Positions 11,395 to 19,827 of a stretch of DNA of 48,552 bases are shown here, piece by piece; position 1 is the stretch's first letter, and every line of letters starts with the position of its first letter. Made by a program: the position numbers and the translations under genes. The stretch is from positions 82,910 to 131,461 of the forward strand of contig MKTU01000051.1 of the NCBI GenBank assembly GCA_001898415.1, written 5' to 3'. The notes under the pieces were generated by a model. That model made no database searches, was not told the DNA's origin, and was given only the letters and a program-made list of their open reading frames with translations. This DNA is from Rhodanobacter sp. 67-28. Lineage in GTDB: Bacteria; Pseudomonadota; Gammaproteobacteria; Xanthomonadales; Rhodanobacteraceae.

Positions 11395-12258
11395 ATGCAG
11401 ATCGACCAACTCAAACCCATCATCGAGGCCGCCTTGCTGGCGTCGACCCAACCGATGACCCTGCCCCAGCTCGGCGACCTGTTCAACGAAGACGAGGACG
11501 TCGGCTCGCAGCAGATCGCCCAGGCGCTGGAATCACTGGCCGGCGACTGTGAAGGGCGCGGCATCGAACTGAAGGAGGTCGCCTCCGGCTTCCGCTACCA
11601 GGTGCGCCAGGACGTGCATCCGTGGATCTCGCGGATGTGGACCGAGCGACCCAGCCGCTACTCGCGCGCCCTGCTGGAAACACTGGCGCTGATCGCCTAC
11701 CGGCAGCCGATCACCCGTCCCGAGATCGAGCAGATCCGCGGCGTGGTGGTGTCCTCCAACATCATCAAGACGATGGAGGAGCGCGAGTGGATTCGCGTGG
11801 TCGGCCATCGTGACGTGCCCGGCAAGCCGGCGTTGTTCGGCACCACGCGCGCGTTCCTCGACTACTTCAACCTGAAATCGCTCGATCAGCTGCCGCCGCT
11901 GTCGGAGATCCGCGACATGGAAGATCCGCAGATGCGCTTCGAGCCCGACCCGCTGCCGGCGCACGTCGGCCGCGACCTGCCCATCGATCCGGACGACGAC
12001 GCGGACGACCAGGTTGCGGAAACGACCGATCCGGGCGAAACCGACTCCCCGCGCGAACCGCTGTCCGACGCCGAGTCAGGCACCGGATCACCGATCGACG
12101 CCCACCACCCCACCCTCGCCGCCGACGCCCAGGCGCCCAGCGGCTCATCCGGGCCTGACGAAGCTGCCGACCATCCCGGTTCGCCTTCCGCCAGCCCGTC
12201 GACCACGGCCGTCGAAACCGACGCCGACGATCAAGATACCAAGGAGCAAAGCGCATGA
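11395..12258 (+). CDS. scpB: segregation and condensation protein B
   Basis: The 287-residue protein has the two winged-helix domains of ScpB in residues 1-190, including SRALLETLALIAYRQPITRPEIEQIRG and the FGTTRAFLDYFNLKSLDQLPPL end motif. It forms dimers that bind the ScpA kleisin. Beyond about residue 195 there is a roughly 90-residue disordered tail very rich in Asp, Glu, Ser, Pro and Thr (for example DPDDDADDQVAETTD), so the protein is much longer than the usual 190-200 residues. It overlaps the rluB start by four bases (ATGA), implying coupled translation. Confidence 0.93.
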   Translation: MQIDQLKPIIEAALLASTQPMTLPQLGDLFNEDEDVGSQQIAQALESLAGDCEGRGIELKEVASGFRYQVRQDVHPWISRMWTERPSRYSRALLETLALIAYRQPITRPEIEQIRGVVVSSNIIKTMEEREWIRVVGHRDVPGKPALFGTTRAFLDYFNLKSLDQLPPLSEIRDMEDPQMRFEPDPLPAHVGRDLPIDPDDDADDQVAETTDPGETDSPREPLSDAESGTGSPIDAHHPTLAADAQAPSGSSGPDEAADHPGSPSASPSTTAVETDADDQDTKEQSA

Positions 12259-13655
12259 CTGCGCCGCAAAAATCCGTTCTTACCCTGAAGCGCGACACCC
12301 GCGCAGCCACTGACGGACCGGCCCTGGAGGAACGCCTGCACAAGGTGCTCGCCAACGCCGGCCTCGGCTCGCGCCGCATGCTGGAACAACGCATCCAGGC
12401 CGGAGAGATAGAGCTCAACGGCAGCCCCGCCGAGATCGGCATGAGCGTCAAGGCTGGCGATCGCGTGGTCATGGACGGCAAGCAGTTCGTGGTGGCCACC
12501 GACAACCGCGATGACGCCGAAGTGCTGATCTACCACAAGCCCGAAGGCGTGCTGACCACCCGCGACGATCCCGATGGCCGCCCGACCGTGTTCGAACAAC
12601 TGCCGCAACTCAAAGGCGCGCGCTGGGTTGCCGTGGGCCGGCTGGACATCAACACCACCGGCCTGCTGCTGCTGACCACCGACGGCGAGCTGGCCAACGG
12701 CCTGATGCATCCCAAGAGCGGCATGGAGCGCGAGTACCTGTGCCGCGTGCACGGCGAGGTGCCGGACGAGGTCATCGAACGCCTGAAAGCCGGCGTGGAG
12801 CTGGAGGACGGCCCGGCCCGCTTCGACGAGATCGCCGTGATCAGCCGCGGCGGCAGCCACAGCTGGTTCCGCGTGGTGATCCGGGAAGGCCGCAACCGCG
12901 AAGTGCGCCGCTTGTGGGATTCACAGGGCTTCCTGGTCAGCCGGCTCAAGCGCATCCGCTACGGCCGGATCGAGCTGCCGCGCAACCTGCGTCGCGGCGA
13001 ATGCGAGGCGCTCGATGCCGACAGCGTCAAGCAGTTGCGCCAGACCAGCGGGCTCGGACTCCCCCAGCCGGTGCTGACGCTGAGCCCGATCCTGCACCAG
13101 CGCCGTGCCACCCGCGGCGTCACCGAATATCGCCCGGAGCACGGCACCGGCAGCGCCTGGACCAGCGGCCAGGACGAGGCGCGCGAGCTGCGTGCCTACG
13201 ACCGCATTCGCGAAGAACCCGCACGCGGACGCAAATCCGCGCCGCGCAACGGCCGCGAGGTCAACGGCAACGTGGCGGCACCTGAGCGGGCGCCGGGGAA
13301 TGCGAAGCGGCACGGCAAGGGCCGTCGTGTGGCACCGGGCCAGGAGCTGCCTTCGGTGCGCACCTGGTTTGCCGGCGAGTCTCGCGATGGCAGCCCCCGT
13401 CCCGGCGGTCGGCGCGGCTTGGCCGGCGCCACCACCGGCAACCGTGGCGCGGCGGGTGGCCGCTCACGCGGCGCCCCCGCTGCCGGCAGCCCCTACGCCG
13501 GCACGGGCGGCAGCGGCAACCGCGCGCCTGCCAACCGACCCGGCCACGCCGGTCGTGGCCAGGGCGGCAACCGCGCCCCGGGCAGCCCGCGGCCCAAGGG
13601 CCATGGCGGCGGACGCCCGCCGGGTCGCGGCGGCAACCGCTCCGGCAACCGTTGA
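12255..13655 (+). CDS. rluB: 23S rRNA pseudouridine(2605) synthase
   Basis: The 466-residue enzyme has an N-terminal S4 RNA-binding domain (about 24-75, RLHKVLANAGLGSRRMLEQR) and the RsuA/RluB catalytic domain with GRLDINTTGLLLLTTDG (129-145; catalytic Asp131), HKPEGVLTTRDD and the C-terminal RNREVRRLWDSQGF. RluB converts U2605 of 23S rRNA to pseudouridine. Residues beyond about 300 form a 160-residue low-complexity basic tail of Gly, Arg, Asn, Ala and Pro (repeats like GRGGNRSGNR), probably disordered and RNA-binding. Linkage to scpAB is a common gammaproteobacterial arrangement. Confidence 0.94.
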   Translation: MTAPQKSVLTLKRDTRAATDGPALEERLHKVLANAGLGSRRMLEQRIQAGEIELNGSPAEIGMSVKAGDRVVMDGKQFVVATDNRDDAEVLIYHKPEGVLTTRDDPDGRPTVFEQLPQLKGARWVAVGRLDINTTGLLLLTTDGELANGLMHPKSGMEREYLCRVHGEVPDEVIERLKAGVELEDGPARFDEIAVISRGGSHSWFRVVIREGRNREVRRLWDSQGFLVSRLKRIRYGRIELPRNLRRGECEALDADSVKQLRQTSGLGLPQPVLTLSPILHQRRATRGVTEYRPEHGTGSAWTSGQDEARELRAYDRIREEPARGRKSAPRNGREVNGNVAAPERAPGNAKRHGKGRRVAPGQELPSVRTWFAGESRDGSPRPGGRRGLAGATTGNRGAAGGRSRGAPAAGSPYAGTGGSGNRAPANRPGHAGRGQGGNRAPGSPRPKGHGGGRPPGRGGNRSGNR

Positions 13656-13664
13656 GGGCGAGCG

Positions 13665-14009
13665 ATGATCCGCATCTACCACAACAACCGCTGCTCCAAG
13701 TCGCGCGCCACGCTGGCCCTGCTGCAGGAACGCGCCGACGACGTCGAGGTAATCAACTACCTCGACACGCCACCCACCGCGACGGAACTGGTCGACCTGC
13801 TCAAGCAACTGGGCATGACCGCCCGGCAATTGCTGCGCACCGGCGAAGCGGAGTACACCGAGCTCCGCCTGGATTCGCCCTCGCTCGATGACCGGTCGCT
13901 GATCGCCGCCATGGTGGCGCACCCGCGCCTGATCGAACGACCGATCGTGGTGGCCAACGGCAAGGCCGTGATCGGCCGGCCGCCCGAATCGGTGCTGGCC
14001 ATCTTGTAG
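13665..14009 (+). CDS. arsC: ArsC-family glutaredoxin-dependent arsenate reductase
   Basis: The 114-residue protein fits the ArsC thioredoxin-fold family: active-site Cys10 in NNRCSKSRATL, arginines in LLRTGEAEY and HPRLIERPIVV that match the oxyanion-binding arginines of E. coli ArsC, and a closing GKAVIGRPPESVLAIL. The family reduces arsenate to arsenite with glutathione and glutaredoxin. No arsR, arsB or acr3 is adjacent, and many chromosomal ArsC/YffB-like singletons have other or unknown roles, so function is less sure than family. It is 9 bases after rluB and probably cotranscribed. Its TAG stop lies inside a GTAGGAGC repeat half-element. Confidence 0.82.
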   Translation: MIRIYHNNRCSKSRATLALLQERADDVEVINYLDTPPTATELVDLLKQLGMTARQLLRTGEAEYTELRLDSPSLDDRSLIAAMVAHPRLIERPIVVANGKAVIGRPPESVLAIL

Positions 14010-14022
14010 GAGCCCGCTCGCG
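14006..14022 (+). repeat. half GTAGGAGC palindromic element
   Basis: GTAGGAGCCCGCTCGCG matches one arm of the complete palindromes at 22395-22471 and 42344-42435, but the second arm is missing. The TAG within it is the arsC stop codon. Confidence 0.75.
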
Positions 14023-14043
14023 CCCGGTGCCGGTCAGCGCTCG

Positions 14044-14844
14044 TCAATCCGCGTCAAGCGTGAATGAGTCCGCATCCATCCATGCCGGGAAGCGTTCGCG
14101 ATGCGCCAGCAGCGGGGCCGGGTCGAGAGTGACGGTGACCACCTGCTCCTGCGCACCCAGTTCCACCAGTGCCTCGCCCACCGGATCGATCACCGCGCTG
14201 TCGCCGGCATAGGCGATCTCGTTGCCGTCCACGCCGACCCGGTTCACGCCGACCACGCAGGCGAGGTTCTCGATCGCCCGCGCGCGCAGCAGGGTACGCC
14301 AGGGATGCCGACGCGCAGCCGGCCAGTTCGCCACGAACACCGCCAGGTCGTAATCCATGCCACCACTGGCCGATGCGAGCCGGCGATTGCGCAACCACAC
14401 CGGAAAGCGCAGGTCGTAGCAGACCTGCGGCAGGATGCGCCAACCCTTCAGCTCGACGATTGGGCGCCGGCTGCCGCTGCCGTAGCGGGTGTGCTCGCCG
14501 GCCATGCGGAACAGGTGGCGCTTGTCGTACTGCTCGAAGCTGCCGTCCGGGCGCATCCACAGCAGGCGGTTGTAGACCACCTCGTCCTCGCGGATCGCCA
14601 CGCTGCCGCAGATCACCGCCCCCACCTCGACGGCCAGCGCGCGCAGCCAGGCGATGCCCTCGCCCTCCATCGTGTCGGCGCTGGCGCGGGTATCGTTGCT
14701 GAAGCCGGAGAGGAAGGTTTCCGGCAACACCACCAGATCGCTGCCGCGCGCACGACGCACCAGCTCGCCGTAATAGTCGCGGTTGGCCGGCGCGTCGTGC
14801 CAGCGCGTGGCGCCCTGCACCAGCGACACGGTCAGCGGCAGCAT
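14044..14844 (-). CDS. carbon-nitrogen hydrolase, omega-amidase (YafV-like)
   Basis: The 266-residue nitrilase-superfamily protein shows the catalytic triad Glu42 (VVLPETFLSGF), Lys108 (YDKRHLF) and Cys142 (QVCYDLRFPVW). The motifs fit the omega-amidase branch (YafV/Nit2), which hydrolyses alpha-ketoglutaramate or alpha-ketosuccinamate to the keto acid and ammonia in the cytoplasm. The gene directly upstream on the same strand, two bases away, is a methionine/glutamine-type aminotransferase, exactly the partner that makes those keto-amides, so this is probably a two-gene operon. The start chosen is the ATG just after the upstream stop; an upstream in-frame ATG lies inside the aminotransferase. 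Confidence 0.9.
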   Translation of the reverse strand: MLPLTVSLVQGATRWHDAPANRDYYGELVRRARGSDLVVLPETFLSGFSNDTRASADTMEGEGIAWLRALAVEVGAVICGSVAIREDEVVYNRLLWMRPDGSFEQYDKRHLFRMAGEHTRYGSGSRRPIVELKGWRILPQVCYDLRFPVWLRNRRLASASGGMDYDLAVFVANWPAARRHPWRTLLRARAIENLACVVGVNRVGVDGNEIAYAGDSAVIDPVGEALVELGAQEQVVTVTLDPAPLLAHRERFPAWMDADSFTLDAD

Positions 14845-14846
14845 CG

Positions 14847-15992
14847 TCACAGCCGGCACAGCCGCTCGGCGGCCGCCTCCATGGTGGCGTCGCTCTTGGC
14901 AAAGCACAGCCGCAGCAGGCGCGTGCCCGGCGGGCGTTCGCAGAACGGCGTCAGCGGAATCGTCGCCACGCCGCCGTGCTCCACCAGCCAGCGACTGAAG
15001 GCGAGATCGTCCTCGTCGCGGATCGCCGAGTAATCGACCAGCTGGAAATAGCCGCCCGGCACGTCGAGCAGCTTGAAACGCGAAGGCGCCAGCAGCGCGC
15101 GGAAGCGGTCGCGCTTGGCCCGGTAGAACGCCGGCAATTCCAGGTAGTGTTGCGGCGTGCTGGCCATGAATTCGGCAAATGCCACCTGCGCCGGATGAAA
15201 CGTGCAGAAGGTCAGGTACTGGTGCACCTTGCGAAATTCGGCCGACAACGCGGCCGGCGCCACCGCGTAACCGACCTTCCAGCCGGTGCAGTGATAGGTC
15301 TTGCCGAACGAGGAGACCACGATGCTGCGTTCGGCCAGTTCCGGGTGGCGCAGCACGCTCTCATGGGCACCTTCGTAGACGATGTGCTCGTACACCTCGT
15401 CGGACAGCACCACGATGCCGGTATCGCGCACGATCGCCGCCAGCTCGTCCAGGTCGGCCGCCGAGAGCACCGCGCCGGAAGGATTGTGCGGGGTGTTGAT
15501 GAGGATCATGCGCGTCTTCGGCGTCACCGCGTCGCGCACGCGCTGCCAGTCGATCGCGAACGCCGGCACGGTCAGCGGGATGTGCACCGCGCGCGCGCCC
15601 TGCAGCTCGATCGCCGGCTCGTAGCAGTCGTAGGCCGGGTCGAACACGATCACCTCCTCGCCCGCGCGCACCGTCGCGGCGATTGCCGCGAAGATCGCCT
15701 CGGTGGCGCCGGAGGTGACCGTGATGTCGGTATCGACGTCGAGCTTGCGCCCGTACAGACGCGCGGTCTTCAGCGCAATCTGCTCGCGCAGGCCGGCGGT
15801 GCCGTGCATCGGGGCGTACTGGTTCCTGCCGGTGTTCATCGCCCGCGTCAAAGCATCGCGCAGCTCCTGCGGCGGTTCGAAATCGGGGAAGCCCTGGCCG
15901 AGGTTGACTGCCTGGTGCTGCAGCGCCCACTGGCTCATCACGCTGAAAATCGTCGTACCGACCTTGGGCAGCTTGGTTTCAATCATCGTCAT
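14847..15992 (-). CDS. PLP-dependent aminotransferase (methionine/glutamine transaminase, YbdL-like)
   Basis: The 381-residue fold-type I aminotransferase has substrate-side NLGQGFPDFEPP (30-41), Asn170 (NTPHNPSG), Asp198 and Tyr201 (LSDEVYEH), and the PLP Schiff-base Lys231 in SFGKTYHCTGWKVGY. These match the class I YbdL/KAT branch, which transaminates 4-methylthio-2-oxobutyrate using glutamine or other amino donors, the last step of methionine salvage. The omega-amidase immediately downstream would remove the keto-amide product. No other methionine-salvage genes are in the window. A second ATG two codons in is a possible alternative start. Confidence 0.9.
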   Translation of the reverse strand: MTMIETKLPKVGTTIFSVMSQWALQHQAVNLGQGFPDFEPPQELRDALTRAMNTGRNQYAPMHGTAGLREQIALKTARLYGRKLDVDTDITVTSGATEAIFAAIAATVRAGEEVIVFDPAYDCYEPAIELQGARAVHIPLTVPAFAIDWQRVRDAVTPKTRMILINTPHNPSGAVLSAADLDELAAIVRDTGIVVLSDEVYEHIVYEGAHESVLRHPELAERSIVVSSFGKTYHCTGWKVGYAVAPAALSAEFRKVHQYLTFCTFHPAQVAFAEFMASTPQHYLELPAFYRAKRDRFRALLAPSRFKLLDVPGGYFQLVDYSAIRDEDDLAFSRWLVEHGGVATIPLTPFCERPPGTRLLRLCFAKSDATMEAAAERLCRL

Positions 15993-16050
15993 CTGGCCGT
16001 TTGGATGTCCATAAGGGAACCAGCGTAGCGCATGGACCGGGTCGCCTGCA

Positions 16051-17037
16051 TCAGGCAGGCGGCAGCTCGGCCTGCGGGCGTTTGCGGCACTGCTGGTGTT
16101 TCAGCAACGTGGTTTCCGGCAGGCGCTCGGCCAGGAAATCGACCAGCGCGCGCACGCCCGGCAGCATGCCGCGCCGGCTGGGGTAGACGAAATGCATGAT
16201 GCCCTCGGGCATGGTCCAGTCCGGCAACACCACTTCCAGTTCGCCGGCGGCAATCGCCGGCGCGCACACGAACTCCGGCAGCAGGGCCACGCCCAGGCCG
16301 CGGCGGGCCGCCTCCAGCAGCACGGCGAAATCGCCGGTGATCAGGCGCGCCTGCACCTCCACGTTGACCTGCCCCCCGCCGGCGTCGATCAACTCCCACG
16401 TCTGCGCGCCTTCGTGCTCGCGCATCGACAGCGCGGGCAACCTGGCCAGCTCCTCCGGCGTCGCCGGGCGCCCGGTGACCTTCAGCAGCGCGGGGCTGGC
16501 CACCAGGGTGGTGCTGGAATGGCCGAAACTGCGGATCACCAGGTTGGCGTCGGTGTCCAGCTTGCTGCGCACGCGAATGGCCAGGTCGAAGCCCTCGCCG
16601 ATCACGTCGATACGGCGATCGTTCGCCAGCAGACGCACCTGCATCTTCGGGTACATCGCCAGGAAATCCGGCAGCAGGTACGCCAGCACGGTCTGCGCCA
16701 GCGAAACCGGGCAGCTCAGGCGCACGACACCGCGCGGCTCGGCGCGCAACTCGTCCACCGCGTCCTGCGCCGCCTGGGCCTCTTCCAGCACCGCACGGCA
16801 ATGGGTGTAGAAGCGCTCGCCGACCTCGGTAACCACGAACCGGCGGGTGGTTCGCTGCAGCAGGCGCACGCCGAGCCGCTCCTCCAGCTGGGCCACCCGC
16901 TTGCTCAGGCGCGACTTGGGCACGCCCAGCGCGCGGCCGGCGGCGGAGAAGCCGCCGTGCTCGACCACCGCCGCAAAGAAGTACAGATCGTTCAGATCCT
17001 GCAAGGCACCGCTCAGTTGCGTCATCTTCGTATCCAT
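16051..17037 (-). CDS. LysR-family transcriptional regulator
   Basis: The 328-residue protein has a LysR winged helix at about residues 12-70 (FFAAVVEHGGFSAAGRALGVPKSRLSKRVAQLE) followed by an effector domain opening with VRLSCPVSLAQTVLAYLLPDFLAMYP. The pattern is of the large LTTR group that includes AaeR- and DsdC-like aromatic or drug-responsive regulators. It is divergent from the secreted amidohydrolase at 17153, with 115 bases between, so that gene and itself are likely targets; the ligand is unknown. A second ATG four codons in is possible. The C-terminal KHQQCRKRPQAELPPA is unstructured. Confidence 0.88.
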   Translation of the reverse strand: MDTKMTQLSGALQDLNDLYFFAAVVEHGGFSAAGRALGVPKSRLSKRVAQLEERLGVRLLQRTTRRFVVTEVGERFYTHCRAVLEEAQAAQDAVDELRAEPRGVVRLSCPVSLAQTVLAYLLPDFLAMYPKMQVRLLANDRRIDVIGEGFDLAIRVRSKLDTDANLVIRSFGHSSTTLVASPALLKVTGRPATPEELARLPALSMREHEGAQTWELIDAGGGQVNVEVQARLITGDFAVLLEAARRGLGVALLPEFVCAPAIAAGELEVVLPDWTMPEGIMHFVYPSRRGMLPGVRALVDFLAERLPETTLLKHQQCRKRPQAELPPA

Positions 17038-17152
17038 CTACGAACCACGGCCATCGCGCCAGCGTAGCACCGCGGTTCGACTGCGCCAGCCGCCGCTGGA
17101 AATTGCCGGCCGGCATTGACACACTGGCGCACCCGACTGCCGGAATCTCCAC

Positions 17153-18823
17153 ATGACTCCGTTCCCGCGCGTGCTCCTGTTCGCCGTGCTGCTGGCGAGC
17201 GCCCCGCTGGGCCATGCCGCCAAGCTGCTGGTCAGCAACGTCAACGGCTACACGCTGGACAGCCAGGGCAAGTTGCAGCAGTTCCAGGCGCTGCTGGTCG
17301 ATGACGGCAAGGTGGTGGCCACCGGCAGCACGGCCGAACTGCAGCCACGCGCCGATGGCGCCAGCGTGATCGACGGCCGCGGCCAGACCCTGCTGCCCGG
17401 CTTGATCGACGCCCACGGCCACGTGCTGGAACTGGGCTACGCGCGCAACAGCGTCGACCTCAGCGAGACCCGCTCACTGGACGAAGCGCTGGCCAAGGTG
17501 AAGGCCTACGCCCAGGCGCATCCGCAGGCGAAATGGATCCGCGGCGGCGGCTGGAACCAGGTGATCTGGAAACTCGGCCGCTTCCCCACCGCCAGCGAGC
17601 TCGATACCGCGGTCGCCGACCGGCCGGTGTGGTTGAGCCGCGTGGACGGCCACGCCGCGTGGGCCAACAGTGCAGCGATCAAGCTCGCCGGCGTCACCCG
17701 CGCCACTGCCGACCCGGCTGGCGGACGCATCGAGCGCGACGCGCAAGGCAATCCGGCCGGCGTGTTCGTCGACGCCGCCACCGAGCTGGTCGACACCCAC
17801 GTGCCGGCGCTGACCGCGGCGGAGAAAGCCGCTGCGCTGGACACGGCGCTGGCCGAGATGGCCCGCGTCGGCCTCACCGGCGTCAGCGATGCCGGCATCG
17901 ATCTGGACAACTACCGGCTCTACCGGCAGTACGCCGACGCACACAAGCTGACCGCCCGCATCTACGCGATGATCCGCGACACCGGCGAGTCCTTCGACGT
18001 CATCAGCAAGGACGGTCCGCTGATCGGCTACGGCAATGATTTCCTCACCGTGCGCGCGGTCAAGCTGTTCGCCGACGGCGCACTGGGCAGCCGCGGCGCC
18101 GCGATGCTCAAGCCCTACTCCGACGACCCGCACAACAGCGGCCTGCTGTTCATGTCGCCTGCCACCATGACGGCCAAGATCGACAAGGCATTCGCCAAGG
18201 GCTACCAGGTCGGCATCCACGCCATCGGCGACCGCGCCAACCGCGAAGTGCTGGACAGCTTCGCCGCGGCCTATCGCAGCCACCCCGACGCCAAGGCGTT
18301 GCGCAACCGCGTCGAGCACGCGCAGATCGTCTCGCTGGAGGACATCCCGCGCTTCGTGCCGCTGCAGCTGATCGCCTCGATGCAGCCCACCCACGCCACC
18401 TCCGACATGAACATGGCCGAGGATCGCGTGGGCCACGAACGCATCAAGGGGGCTTACGCGTGGCAGCGCTTCCTGAAACAGGGCACGGTGATCGCCGCGG
18501 GTTCGGATTTCCCGGTCGAGTCGCCCAACCCGTTCTTCGGCCTGTACTCGGCCGTCACCCGCGAAGACCACCAGGGGCAGCCGCCCGGCGGCTGGTATCC
18601 GCAGCAGGATCTGAGCCTGACCCAGGCCCTGCGCGCCTTCACCCTCGATGCGGCGTACGCCGAGCATGCGGAGAACCGCATCGGCACGCTGGAGCCCGGC
18701 AAGTGGGCCGACTTCATCCTGGTCGACCACGACGTATTCAAGGACCCGGCCAGCAAGCTCTGGAACACCAAGGTGCTGCAGACCTGGGTCGGCGGCAGGC
18801 AGGTGTACGCGAAGAAGGATTGA
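17153..18823 (+). CDS. exported amidohydrolase, YtcJ-like
   Basis: The 556-residue protein has a signal peptide (hydrophobic 6-20, cleavage near HAA at 21-23) and an amidohydrolase TIM barrel with the metal motif LPGLIDAHGH (81-90; His88, His90). Later come HAIGDRANREVLD, the ligand-like VEHAQI, and ASMQPTHATSDMNMAEDRVG, the YtcJ/AepA family pattern, then AGSDFPVESPNPF with the conserved Asp. These enzymes hydrolyse N-acyl or imide bonds; the substrate is unknown. Location is periplasmic or secreted. The divergent LysR gene is the likely regulator, and an intrinsic terminator closes the unit. Confidence 0.9.
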   Translation: MTPFPRVLLFAVLLASAPLGHAAKLLVSNVNGYTLDSQGKLQQFQALLVDDGKVVATGSTAELQPRADGASVIDGRGQTLLPGLIDAHGHVLELGYARNSVDLSETRSLDEALAKVKAYAQAHPQAKWIRGGGWNQVIWKLGRFPTASELDTAVADRPVWLSRVDGHAAWANSAAIKLAGVTRATADPAGGRIERDAQGNPAGVFVDAATELVDTHVPALTAAEKAAALDTALAEMARVGLTGVSDAGIDLDNYRLYRQYADAHKLTARIYAMIRDTGESFDVISKDGPLIGYGNDFLTVRAVKLFADGALGSRGAAMLKPYSDDPHNSGLLFMSPATMTAKIDKAFAKGYQVGIHAIGDRANREVLDSFAAAYRSHPDAKALRNRVEHAQIVSLEDIPRFVPLQLIASMQPTHATSDMNMAEDRVGHERIKGAYAWQRFLKQGTVIAAGSDFPVESPNPFFGLYSAVTREDHQGQPPGGWYPQQDLSLTQALRAFTLDAAYAEHAENRIGTLEPGKWADFILVDHDVFKDPASKLWNTKVLQTWVGGRQVYAKKD

Positions 18824-18846
18824 TCACCTCCCCTGACGACCCGAGA

Positions 18847-18875
18847 AGGCCGGCTGCGAAGCCGGCTTTTTGTTT
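18847..18875 (+). terminator. intrinsic terminator of the YtcJ-like gene
   Basis: GCCGGCT (18849-18855) pairs with AGCCGGC (18860-18866) around a GCGA tetraloop, followed by TTTTTGTTT. Confidence 0.9.
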
Positions 18876-18881
18876 GGAGCA

Positions 18882-18988
18882 GGGAATAGGGAATGGGGAA
18901 TAGGGAATAGGGAATAGAAAGAGCGGAAAAGCGCCGCCCTGATGCTCTTGGCTTCGGCTATTCCCTATTCCCTATTCCCTATTCCCCC
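18882..18988. repeat. GGGAATA heptad array in long inverted repeat
   Basis: Five copies of the heptad GGGAATA (one reads GGGAATG) at 18882-18917 face four copies of CTATTCC plus CCC at 18958-18988. The 40-base spacer itself contains AAGAGC/GCTCTT. The whole can fold as a cruciform. It lies between the terminator of the amidohydrolase gene and the promoter of the YtrA-type operon and encodes nothing. Confidence 0.85.
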
Positions 18989-19031
18989 GCCCCATAGGCC
19001 ATCAGTCATGTAGTCAAATCCGAATTTCCCC

Positions 19032-19059
19032 TTGACGGCTCAAAAGTCGGTGTTATAGT
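19032..19059 (+). promoter_or_regulatory. sigma70-type promoter of the YtrA operon
   Basis: TTGACG (19032-19037) and TATAGT (19054-19059) are separated by 16 bases, close to the sigma70 consensus, 44 bases upstream of the first gene of the operon. Confidence 0.8.
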
Positions 19060-19072
19060 TCACTACAACACC
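19049..19072. promoter_or_regulatory. GGTG-N16-CACC operator overlapping the -10
   Basis: GGTGTTATAGT and ACTACAACACC form 11-bp arms around TC with one mismatch. The outer bases give GGTG-N16-CACC, which as far as I recall is the motif bound by the YtrA regulator of Xanthomonas citri. It covers the -10, so binding would block transcription. The likely ligand-responsive repressor is encoded by the operon's second gene at 19453. Confidence 0.8.
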
Positions 19073-19102
19073 ACTCATCCAGAGCACCAAAGGAGGTTCG
19101 AC

Positions 19103-19450
19103 ATGAAAGCGTACAAACTGATCGCCGGCGCCGCGGCCATCCTGCTCACCTTCGCGAGCCTGCGCGCCGTCTTGTACAACGTCGACGCCTGGCAGCCGGT
19201 CGGCAACAGCCACACCAGCACGCCGGCCCACGTCACCAACCTGGCCCCCGTCACCGTGCATCCGAGCGCCGCCGAATGGCGCGCCGCGGCGCTGATCGAC
19301 GACGGCAGCGCCGCCAACCTCGCCGTCGTGCCCGCCGACGCGCAGCTGCGCCTGGGCGACACGATCGAGCCGCTGGGCCTGCTCGGGGCGCAGTGGGTCA
19401 TGCCCTACTATTCGTTTGGCAAGAAGTTCGATCGCATCACCAAGGAATAA
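19103..19450 (+). CDS. small membrane-anchored or exported protein, function unknown
   Basis: The 115-residue protein has a lysine-flanked hydrophobic N-terminus (about 5-22, LIAGAAAILLTFASLRAVLY) that is a signal anchor or signal peptide, followed by a soluble part ending VMPYYSFGKKFDRITKE. No family was recognised. A perfect AAAGGAGG ribosome site precedes the ATG. It is the first gene of the YtrA-type operon, directly behind the GGTG-N16-CACC operator, so it should be the most strongly expressed. Its place beside an ABC exporter suggests an envelope-stress or peptide-resistance role, by context only. Confidence 0.7.
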   Translation: MKAYKLIAGAAAILLTFASLRAVLYNVDAWQPVGNSHTSTPAHVTNLAPVTVHPSAAEWRAAALIDDGSAANLAVVPADAQLRLGDTIEPLGLLGAQWVMPYYSFGKKFDRITKE

Positions 19451-19452
19451 CC

Positions 19453-19827
19453 ATGACCATCGCCTGGAACGACAGCGTCCCGATCTATCGCCAACTGCAC
19501 CAGCGTGTGGTGGCGATGATCCTGGACGGCGCCTTGAATGAAGGCGACCCGCTGCCGTCGGTACGCCAGGTAGCGGCGGATTATCAGATCAACCCGCTGA
19601 CCGTATCGAAGGCGTACCAGGAACTGGTCGACGAACAACTCGTGGAAAAAAGGAGGGGTCTGGGCATGTTTGTCATCGAAGGGGCGCGCGATGCGCTGCT
19701 CAAGTCCGAACGGGAACGCTTCCTGCGCGAAGAATGGCCGGCGTTGCACGCCCGCCTGCAGCGCCTCGGACTGGATCTCAAGACCCTGATGCGGGAAGCC
19801 GACAGCCACCAGGAGCCATCAGCATGA
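19453..19827 (+). CDS. GntR-family regulator, YtrA subfamily
   Basis: The 124-residue protein is a short GntR regulator with a winged helix at about residues 9-75 (PIYRQLHQRVVAMILDGALNEG, LPSVRQVAADYQINPLTVSK) and only a short C-terminal helical region (FLREEWPALHARLQRLGLDLKTLM), the hallmark of the YtrA subfamily. YtrA-type repressors control adjacent ABC transporters that respond to cell-wall antibiotics or antimicrobial peptides. The next gene is an ABC ATPase overlapping it by four bases (ATGA), and a fitting operator overlaps the operon promoter, so autoregulation is very likely. Confidence 0.92.
   Translation: MTIAWNDSVPIYRQLHQRVVAMILDGALNEGDPLPSVRQVAADYQINPLTVSKAYQELVDEQLVEKRRGLGMFVIEGARDALLKSERERFLREEWPALHARLQRLGLDLKTLMREADSHQEPSA

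Noticed and set aside
13665-14009. Arsenic resistance operon
   Set aside because: ArsC stands alone; no ArsR, ArsB, Acr3 or ArsH gene is adjacent, so only the single family assignment is kept.
18882-18988. Heptad repeats considered as a CRISPR array
   Set aside because: Repeat units are 7 bases with no spacers and are arranged as an inverted repeat; no cas gene is present.
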